Origin: Dehalococcoidia bacterium
Lineage (GTDB): Bacteria; Chloroflexota; Dehalococcoidia; UBA2979
Direction: 5' to 3'
Assembly: GCA_009692705.1 (NCBI GenBank)
Contig: SHYR01000007.1
Coordinates: 1-44,229 of the forward strand
Length of the DNA stretch: 44,229 bases
The notes below the pieces were generated by a model that was not told where the DNA came from, searched no databases, and saw only the letters and a program-made list of their open reading frames with translations. Below, one piece after another: positions 30,870 through 38,022 of this stretch. Within the stretch, counting starts at the first letter, position 1, and each line of letters starts with the position of its first letter. The translations under genes and the position numbers were made by a program.

Positions 30870-32711
30870 TCATACCGCAGGCCGCGCCAATGCCCCCGCC
30901 GCCGCCTGCTCGGCGTCCGGCGCCAGCGCGACGTGCACCTCCGCCAGTTGCGCAGCCGCCACCGTCGAGGGCGCGCCGGTCATCGGGTCGGAGGCGGACT
31001 TCGTCTTCGGGAACGCGATCACCTCGCGGATGTCGCGCTCGCCCGCCAGCAGCGCCACCGTGCGGTCGATTCCGGGGGCCATGCCGCCGTGGGGCGGGGC
31101 ACCGAAGGTGAACGCGGTCAGCATGTGGCCGAACTTCCGTTCCGCCTCGTCCAGCGGGATGCCGAGCAACTCCAGCACCTTCAGTTGTACGTCCCGGCGG
31201 TGGATTCGGATCGACCCCGACCCGATCTCCTGCCCGTTGCACACCAGGTCGTAGGCCTGCGAGCGCACCGCGCCGGTGTTCGAAGCCAGCAGCGGCACGT
31301 CCTCCGCGAACGGCGCCGTGAAGAGGTGGTGCACCGCCCCCCAGCCGCCGGTGGTGGCGTCAGGCTCGAACATCGGGAACTCGGTGACGAAGGCGAACTC
31401 CAGCGTCGAGGGGTCGGCCAGCGCGTGCTCCTCCGCCACCTGCCGCCGCAACGCGTCGAGCACCTTCGAGGTCACCGCGTCGCGATCGGCGGCGAGCAGC
31501 AGCAGGCTGCCGCGCTCCGCGCCGCAGCGCCGCGCCAGCTCCGCCACCGTCGCGGCGTCGAGGAAGCGCGCCGCCGGGGAGCGCACGGCGTCCATCGCGA
31601 GACCCTCGACGGGGCCTTCGCCGTCGATGGCGATCCACACCAGACCGCCCGCCCCCTGCTCGCGCGCCAGCTCCACCAGCCGCTCGAGGCCGCGCCGCGG
31701 CGTGACGGCGGCGCCGGGCACCGCGAACCCGCGCACGCGGCCGCCGCCCTCGATCGCGCGCCGGAAGACCTGAAACTCGCTCGCCGCCAGCGCCGAAGTG
31801 AGGTCGGCGATCGCGAGGCCGTAGCGTAGGTCCGGCTTGTCCGAGCCGTAGCGCTCGATCACCTCGCGGTAGGTGAGACGCGGGAACGGGTGCGGCAGCC
31901 GGTACTGCGGCCCCAGCTCGGCGCACAGCGACGCGTACAGCGACTCCACCAGCGCCATCACATCGTCCTGATTGACGAACGAGAGCTCGAAGTCGAGCTG
32001 CGTGAACTCGGGCTGGCGATCGGCGCGCAGGTCCTCGTCGCGGTAGCAGCGCGCGATCTGAAAGTAGCGCTCGAAGCCCGCCACCATCAGCAGCTGCTTC
32101 CACTGCTGCGGCGACTGCGGCAGCGCGTAGAAGCGCCCCGGGTGCACGCGGCTCGGCACAAGGTAGTCGCGCGCGCCCTCCGGCGTGGGCACGTTCAGCA
32201 CCGGCGTCTCGATCTCGATGAAGCCCTCGCGCGCCATGAACTCGCGCATGAACCGCACCACACGGTGACGCAGGCGCAGGTTCGACGCCATACGCTCGCG
32301 GCGCAGGTCGAGGTAGCGGTAGCGCAGCCGCGTCGCCTCGTCCACCGGCGTCTCCTGGTTGACCGGAAACGGGGGTGTCTCAGAGGCGTTGAGCACCTCC
32401 AGCTCGGCGGTCGCCACCTCGATCGCGCCGGTGGGGAGGTCGTCGTTGCGCGTGCCCTCGCGCCGGGGTACCACCTCACCGGTGACGCGCACCACGTACT
32501 CGGGCCGCAGCTCCTGCGCGGTGGCGAAGGCGGCGCTCGAGCGCTCGGGGTGCACGACCACCTGCACGAGGCCGCTGGAGTCGCGCAGGTCGAAGAAGAT
32601 CAGCCCGCCGTGGTCGCGTCGCCGGTGCACCCAGCCCGCGAGCGTGACGCGGGTCCCGGCGTCGGACTCGCGCAGCTCGCCGCAGCCGTGGCTCTTCATG
32701 CTCGTGCGCAT
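30870..32711 (-). CDS. aspS: Aspartyl-tRNA synthetase (bacterial-type, with GAD insertion)
   Basis: GWVHRRRDHGGLIFFDLRDSSGLVQVV, YALPQSPQQWKQLLMVAGFERYFQIARCYRDEDLRADRQPEFTQLD, GGMAPGIDRTVALLAGERDIREVIAFPKT. Track ORF over-extends upstream; start set at MRTSMKSHGCGELR. Confidence 0.96.
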   Translation of the reverse strand: MRTSMKSHGCGELRESDAGTRVTLAGWVHRRRDHGGLIFFDLRDSSGLVQVVVHPERSSAAFATAQELRPEYVVRVTGEVVPRREGTRNDDLPTGAIEVATAELEVLNASETPPFPVNQETPVDEATRLRYRYLDLRRERMASNLRLRHRVVRFMREFMAREGFIEIETPVLNVPTPEGARDYLVPSRVHPGRFYALPQSPQQWKQLLMVAGFERYFQIARCYRDEDLRADRQPEFTQLDFELSFVNQDDVMALVESLYASLCAELGPQYRLPHPFPRLTYREVIERYGSDKPDLRYGLAIADLTSALAASEFQVFRRAIEGGGRVRGFAVPGAAVTPRRGLERLVELAREQGAGGLVWIAIDGEGPVEGLAMDAVRSPAARFLDAATVAELARRCGAERGSLLLLAADRDAVTSKVLDALRRQVAEEHALADPSTLEFAFVTEFPMFEPDATTGGWGAVHHLFTAPFAEDVPLLASNTGAVRSQAYDLVCNGQEIGSGSIRIHRRDVQLKVLELLGIPLDEAERKFGHMLTAFTFGAPPHGGMAPGIDRTVALLAGERDIREVIAFPKTKSASDPMTGAPSTVAAAQLAEVHVALAPDAEQAAAGALARPAV

Positions 32712-32895
32712 GCCGCCGAGTCTCGCACGCGCCCCCGGGCGCGGCAACGCGCGCCCCGGCTTGGCGCACGAGGAGGGGCGACGGACCAGTACACTGCCGC
32801 GAAGCATCGTGGTTTCGGGAGACCGCGGGGGGCGTTCACAGCGCAGACTCGCCGCGATCACCATCGCCCCGCTGGGAAGTTGAGGAGACGCGCTC

Positions 32896-33487
32896 ATGGA
32901 CGCCGAGTGGGGGTCTCTACTGCTGGCGCTCGTTGCGGCCGTCGCAGCGGGACTCACGGGTGTTGGATACATGATCAAGATGAGGCGAAGAGCGGCGCCG
33001 AACTGAGCTCGCAATGCGCCGGGAGTTCAGAACCAACGAGAACTTCGGCGAGATCGCCAGCTGGATCGAGCACTACAGCGCGGACGGCAACACGCTGCGA
33101 GCACTCATCGAACAGCTTATTCCGCCAGAGGCGGATCCATACACGTTGAAGTTCGACGATACAGAGCGGGAACTCAACCAGCGGCTGGACAACTACCTGA
33201 ACTACCTCGATTCCGTCGCCTCCATGTACTGGCGCGGATGACTGAAGCGCGACGATCTCTTCGGCTGGTACTACTACATCGCGCGACTGAATGCCGCCGA
33301 CACCAAGTCGCTCTGGGAGTACGTGAGCGCAGCCACTGACAGCGCGACCGCAGAGCATCCCACGCCCAACTACATATGGCACGACCTTGTAGAGCTGGCT
33401 GGGGACTTGCGGCGCAAGCGCCCCACACGCCCCTACGGCCGAGCGCGCGCGACGGACGAGGGTCTGGGCTACCTCGGCATCCCGTAG
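32896..33487 (+). pseudogene. TM-anchored (DUF4760-like?) hypothetical gene, interrupted
   Basis: TM segment MDAEWGSLLLALVAAVAAGLTGVGYMIKMRRR (32896-33006), then in another frame ERRRTELAMRREFRTNENFGEIASWIEHY...YWRG, in-frame TGA at 33239-33241, then open LKRDDLFGWYYYIARLNAADTKSLWEYV...GYLGIP* to 33487. Confidence 0.6.
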
Positions 33488-33542
33488 CCGAGCTGCTGCA
33501 GCCGGCCCGGTCGCGCGGCCCGTCCCGTCCCGTCCCGGCTGA

Positions 33543-33548
33543 TACCCT
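33543..33548 (+). promoter_or_regulatory. -10-like TACCCT, 6 nt before the hemW GTG
   Basis: ctgaTACCCTgagcggGTG. Confidence 0.45.
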
Positions 33549-33554
33549 GAGCGG

Positions 33555-34754
33555 GTGAAGGCCCCGCTCGCGCTCTACGTGCACATCCCCTTCTGCACCG
33601 CCAAGTGCGGCTACTGCGACTTCAACTCCTACGCCCACCTCGACCACCTCGTGCCGGGCTACACCGCCGCACTGCTGCACGAGCTCGCGCTGTGGGCGCC
33701 CGCCGCGCGCGACCACCGCGTCACGACTGTGTTCTTCGGCGGCGGCACACCGAGCCTCACCAGCCTCGACGACATGCGCGCGATCACCGCCGCGATCCGC
33801 GAGCGCTACGAGCTCGCGCCGGACGCCGAGTGGACGCTGGAGGCGAACCCCGGCGAGCTCACCCGCGAGCACCTCGAGGGGCTGCGCGCGCTGGGCCTCA
33901 ACCGCCTCTCGATCGGCGTGCAGTCGCTGCACGACGACGAGCTGCGGCTGCTCGACCGCATCCACAGCGCCGAGCGTGCGCTGGAGGCGGTGCGCGCCGC
34001 GCGCGCGGCGGGCTTCGACAACCTCAACCTCGACTTCATCTTCGGGCTGATCGACCAGCCGCTCGCGCGCTGGCAGCAGACGCTGGAGCGCGCGCTGGAG
34101 CTGCGCCCCGAGCACCTCTCCTGCTACGCGCTCACCGTGGAGCCCGGCACCGCGCTCTACTACCAGGTGTCGAAGGGCCAACTCCCCGCCCCCGACCCAG
34201 ACGTCGCCGCCGACCAGTACGAGTGGACACGCGATCGCCTCGACGCCGCGGGCTACCGCCAGTACGAGATCTCGAACTGGGCGCTGCCTGGGCGCGAGTG
34301 CCGTCACAACCTCGTCTACTGGCGCGCCGAGCCGTACCTCGGGCTCGGCGCGGGCGCGCACTCCTTCTTCGCCGGGCAACGATTCGCCAACATCGACGCC
34401 CCCAACCGCTACATCGAGGCCGTCGAGGCGTCGCACGCGCAGCGGCAGGCCACCGGCGGCGGCACGCTGCAGCAGATCGCCGGCGGCGAGACCCCCGACG
34501 ACGCCATGCGGCGCGCCGACGCCATGATCCTCGGGCTGCGGCTGCTGGAGGGCGTCTCGGTGGCCGAGTTCCGCGAGCGCTTCGGCGTCACGCCGGAGGC
34601 GGCGTTCAGCGCGGCGATCGAGCGCCACCGCGCGCTCGGGCTGCTCGAGCAGGCGGGCGACCGCCTGCGACTCACGGCGCGCGGGCTGCTGCTCGCAAAC
34701 GAAGTCTTCGTCGACCTGCTGCCGGAGCGCTCGGCCGCTGCCACTGGCACCTGA
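33555..34754 (+). CDS. hemW: Radical SAM heme chaperone HemW (coproporphyrinogen III oxidase-like)
   Basis: LYVHIPFCTAKCGYCDFNSY; VFFGGGTPSLTS; LNRLSIGVQSLHDDELRLLDRIHSAERA; NLDFIFGL. Confidence 0.95.
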   Translation: MKAPLALYVHIPFCTAKCGYCDFNSYAHLDHLVPGYTAALLHELALWAPAARDHRVTTVFFGGGTPSLTSLDDMRAITAAIRERYELAPDAEWTLEANPGELTREHLEGLRALGLNRLSIGVQSLHDDELRLLDRIHSAERALEAVRAARAAGFDNLNLDFIFGLIDQPLARWQQTLERALELRPEHLSCYALTVEPGTALYYQVSKGQLPAPDPDVAADQYEWTRDRLDAAGYRQYEISNWALPGRECRHNLVYWRAEPYLGLGAGAHSFFAGQRFANIDAPNRYIEAVEASHAQRQATGGGTLQQIAGGETPDDAMRRADAMILGLRLLEGVSVAEFRERFGVTPEAAFSAAIERHRALGLLEQAGDRLRLTARGLLLANEVFVDLLPERSAAATGT

Positions 34755-34826
34755 GCAGCGTCGAACGAACGGCGCACGCGCCTACGCGCCCGCCTGCGCC
34801 GCCCTCTCGCACCCGCGCCGAGTGTC

Positions 34827-34832
34827 GATAAT
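34827..34832 (+). promoter_or_regulatory. -10-like GATAAT, 6 nt before ATG 34839
   Basis: gtcGATAATccccccATG. Confidence 0.5.
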
Positions 34833-34838
34833 CCCCCC

Positions 34839-35362
34839 ATGGGCGACTCTCCCGCCAACGTCCGCCAGTTCCGCGAGGCACGGCGGCGCGCCCCGAGAAC
34901 GAGCGCCTCGAGCGGCTCGCGGCGGCGATGATGGCGCCCCGCGATCCGTACGCCAGCGCGCGGGCGCTGCACGAGTGCTGGGACCTGCTGAGGCGCGCCG
35001 AGCTCACGCTCGACGAGCTGCTGAAGCGCGTCCGCCACCTCGACGAGGGGCAGTTCCGCTTCTGCGCCGCTGAGTGCTGGGAGGGCGTGCCCGCGCTCGG
35101 GCGCGATCACCCGGCGGCGCGCGGCGTCAAGCGCGAGCTGATCGAGCTGCTGGGCGGCGACGCGAACGCGCGCTCGACCTGGATAGTCACCGACTGGAAC
35201 CAGGCGCTGCGCCGTCTGATCGAAGCCGGCGACGAGCCGGGCATCGACGCCATACTGGCGATGCCGGAGGCGCTCCACGCCGCGCAGTTCGTGATCGAGC
35301 GCGAGCTGCCAGCCTGCCGCGGCTGCCTGTGCGGAGGCACGCTGCGCCGTCGCGCCAGCTAG
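34839..35362 (+). pseudogene. Hypothetical protein gene with a probable single-base frameshift
   Basis: Frame A MGDSPANVRQFREARRRA..., frame B ENERLERLAAAMMAPRDPYASARALHECWDLLRRAELTLDELL... to stop 35362; crossover in cggcggcgcgccccgag ~34881-34897. Confidence 0.55.
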
Positions 35363-35367
35363 CAGCC

Positions 35368-35685
35368 CCCTACCGAGCCAGCCCCACCGCCTCGCGCACG
35401 GCGTCCAGCAGCGAGGTGATACGGCCAGGCCACGGCGGCGCGCGCGCCCCTACCGCACCAGCCACACCGCCTCGCGCACGGCGTCCAGCAGCGAGGTGAT
35501 ACGGCCGGGCCACGGCGGCGCGCGCGCCCCTACCGCACCAGCCTCACCGCCTCGCGCACGGCGTCCAGCAGCGCGACGGTACGGTCGGGGTCCGGCGGCT
35601 CGCGCCCCCTATCGCACCAGCCCCACCGCCTCGCGCACGGCGTCCAGCAGCGCGCTGACGTCCGGCCCCGGCGGCGGGTGCAGCG
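35368..35685. repeat. ~80-bp tandem array (4 copies) derived from the 3' end of the deacetylase gene
   Basis: Copies start at 35368, 35448, 35528 and 35607, each ccctaYcg..ccag.c.caccgcctcgcgcacggcgtccagcagcg. Copies 1 and 2 differ at ~4 of 80 positions. Copy 4 is the coding 3' end. Confidence 0.93.
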
Positions 35686-36636
35686 GCTCCGGGTCCGGCG
35701 CCGGCTCGTCGCCCAGCAGCAGCTCGCAAAGCGCGCTCGCGCACCACGCCAGCGCGTGCGCGTCGTAGCCACCTTCGAGCGCCACCACCACCCGCCCCGC
35801 GCACAGCGCGCCCGCGGCGTCGAACACCAGGCGCGCCGCGCGCGTGTAGCCGTCGGTGGTGACCGCCAGCGGCGCCAGCGGGTCGCGCGCGTGCGCGTCC
35901 CAGCCGCACGACACCAGCACGAGTTGCGGGCGGAAGCGCTCCAGCGACGGCACCACCACGCGCTCGAAGGCGGCGAGCAGAGCGTCGTCGCCCGCGCCGT
36001 GCAGCAGCGGCACGTTCACCTTCGTGCCCTCGGCGGCGCCCTGCCCGCGCTCGCGGTAGTGGCCCGTGCCGGGGTAGAACGGCGCGGCGTGGGTGCTGAC
36101 GTAGAGCAGCCGTGGGTCGGCGTCGAAGATCGCCTGCGTGCCGTTGCCGTGGTGCACGTCCCAGTCCACCACCGCCAGCCGCTCGACGCCTGCCGCGAAC
36201 GCCGAGGCGGCCGCGATCGCGACGTTGTTCAGCAGGCAAAAGCCCATCATCTCGTCGCGCGTGGCGTGGTGGCCCGGCGGGCGCACCGCCGCGAAGGCCG
36301 TGCGCGCCTCGCCGCCCAGCACGGCGTCGAGCGCCGCCAGCACCGCCCCCGCCGCGCGCCGGGCGGCCGCGGGCGAGCCCGGCGTGACGTACGTGTCGGC
36401 ATCGACGTGGCCGCCGCCGCGCGCCGCCAGCGCCGCCTGCGCATCCAGTAGCGTGCGGTCGTGGACGCGCAACAGCTCGGCGTCGGTGGCCTCGCGCGCG
36501 GGCAGCGCGAGCATGCGCGGTCGCAGCCCGCGCGTCTCGAGCTGCCGCAGCACCGCCGCCACGCGCTGCGGGCGCTCCGGGTGCCCCGCCTCGGCGTGCT
36601 CCTCGGCGGATTCGGTCGCTAGCGCGAGGGGGTGCA
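35609..36636 (-). CDS. Histone deacetylase/acetoin utilization (AcuC-like) family protein
   Basis: HPERPQRVAAVLRQLE, AVRPPGHHATRDEMMGFCLLNNVAIAA, VVDWDVHHGNGTQAIF, VLVSCGWDAHARDPLAPLAVT. Start MHPLALATE preceded by a ggag SD. Confidence 0.94.
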
Positions 36637-36809
36637 TGGGAGGCTCCGACTGCCAAGATGGTAACACCGCCGCCTGAGCGTTCGCATGGAAACATGAGAG
36701 CGTACCGACGGAAATTGTCGCACACAGACTGCGCTCGAATGCGTGAGGCCACCGCTAGAAGCCATGGTACGGTGGCTACATGATGCACGTAGTTCAGGCG
36801 CCCGCTCTG

Positions 36810-36832
36810 CTTGCCAGGAATACTTGCCAGGA
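36810..36832. repeat. 10-bp direct repeat cttgccagga x2 (13-bp period), possible operator
   Basis: cttgccaggaatacttgccagga just upstream of the SD/ATG at 36846. Confidence 0.5.
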
Positions 36833-36845
36833 CTAGGAGCCGCCC

Positions 36846-37264
36846 ATGAACAAGCGCGATTGACTATTGAGCTTCTTTGACCAAGATCTCGACCCACTTA
36901 GGATTCAGAAATGGATGTTCCTCTTCGCCAAGGAATATGGCGCTTTCGAGGCCGTGTGTATGAATTAATGACATACAACTGGGGCCCATACAGCTTCGAA
37001 ATATATGACGACCTCGAGCTACTACACGGCAACGGACTGGTCGAACGCGTACCTGTCCCAGTCAAGTCGTGGTCGAAGTACCGAAGAACTGCTGCCGGTG
37101 ACGAGAGAGTGCGGATCCTGAATAGTCGCGCATACAACAAGGTCGCCAAATACCTGAACATCGTAAAGGATGCGGTAACTAAAGAGCAGACTTTTAACAG
37201 TCTGCTGCGTAAGATTTACAGAGCCTATCCAGAATGCGCTACCAAGAGCCTCTTTCGCTGGTAA
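36846..37264 (+). pseudogene. Broken 'RxQK..FLFAKE...YGPYSFEIYDDLE.L...GLV' (winged-helix-like) gene
   Basis: SD aggag; MNKRD[TGA 36861]LLSFFDQDLDPLRIQKWMFLFAKEYGAFEA in frame 0, then frame 2 YELMTYNWGPYSFEIYDDLELLHGNGLVERVPVPVKSWSKYRRTAAGDERV... to stop 37264. Confidence 0.65.
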
Positions 37265-37275
37265 CAGCACCTGAG

Positions 37276-37993
37276 ATGCCCACATCCGGGACCGTCATCG
37301 TCGCGCTCATGTACAACGATGGTGTCTTAATCGGTTCGGACAGTCAGGCGACAGACACCACAACTGAGGTCAGGTGGCTGGTCCGCAAGATCGAACAGGT
37401 CAAGAATCACCCAGTCGTAATCGGCTATAGCGGTTCAGTTGGATCCGCACAACGCACGACCGACCGACTCGCTCAACTCAATCTTACAAAGAATATGTTC
37501 GACAAGAGTGACAGCTTTCTGGCTGCTCTGGATAAGGCGTTCGCAGAGGAATACACCTCCATACGCAGCCGGTCACACCCTCCCGTGATGTTCCTACCAA
37601 ATATCACCACTGGGCGCTCGGCGCGCTTTGGACCGAGGGGCGGCGTGCATTCTTGAGTACGAAATAAACGACGAAAGCAGTTGGCACGAGTACTTCCATA
37701 CTATCGGCAGCGGAAGCCGCACAGCCTACGCGGTGTACAGAACTCTCGGTGGACAGAAGCTGAGAACGCTGGCGGAGCAGACTACCGTAGCCGCAATTCT
37801 CCGGATCATTCTAACAGTTATAAGCGTCGATGTAATGGGCATTGGTGAGTCAATTCTACTCTGGCGCATTAGCGCATCCGGGTGCCACGGTTTTGGCGTC
37901 GACGAAATAAATGCACATTCCCAGTTCGTCGACAGCTGGCTTGACACGGAACAGGATGCACTCCTCGCCCTGGACAGATCCACCCGGCGGTAA
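37276..37993 (+). pseudogene. Stand-alone proteasome-beta-like Ntn hydrolase, frameshifted
   Basis: MPTSG|TVIVALMYNDGVLIGSDSQATDTTTEVRWLVRK: T1, D17 and K33 at canonical spacing; GYSGSVGSAQ. Continues in another frame as CILEYEINDESSWHEYFHTIGSGSRTAYAVYRTLGG...GIGESILLW to 37993. Confidence 0.72.
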
Positions 37994-38010
37994 ACCACAC
38001 TACCTTCCCC

Positions 38011-38016
38011 TACACT
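38011..38016 (+). promoter_or_regulatory. -10-like TACACT, 6 nt before the selB ATG
   Basis: ttccccTACACTctccccATG; no SD present. Confidence 0.55.
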
Positions 38017-38022
38017 CTCCCC

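Noticed and set aside
32712-33014. Upstream extension of aspS in the ORF track
   Set aside because: The conserved N-terminus begins at MRTSMKSHGCGELR; the extension is low-complexity and overlaps the divergent gene start.
33239-33241. In-frame TGA as a selenocysteine codon, given nearby selB
   Set aside because: No Cys/redox motif around it, no clear SECIS hairpin directly downstream by eye, and the gene has another frame lesion; pseudogene is simpler.
35368-35685. CRISPR-like array
   Set aside because: Units are contiguous ~80-bp tandem copies of a coding 3' end, with no unique spacers and no cas genes.
36861-36863. TGA read as Trp (code change)
   Set aside because: Many intact core genes here end in TGA (e.g. 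mdh, selB, rarA, priA) and use TGG for Trp, so TGA is a working stop.
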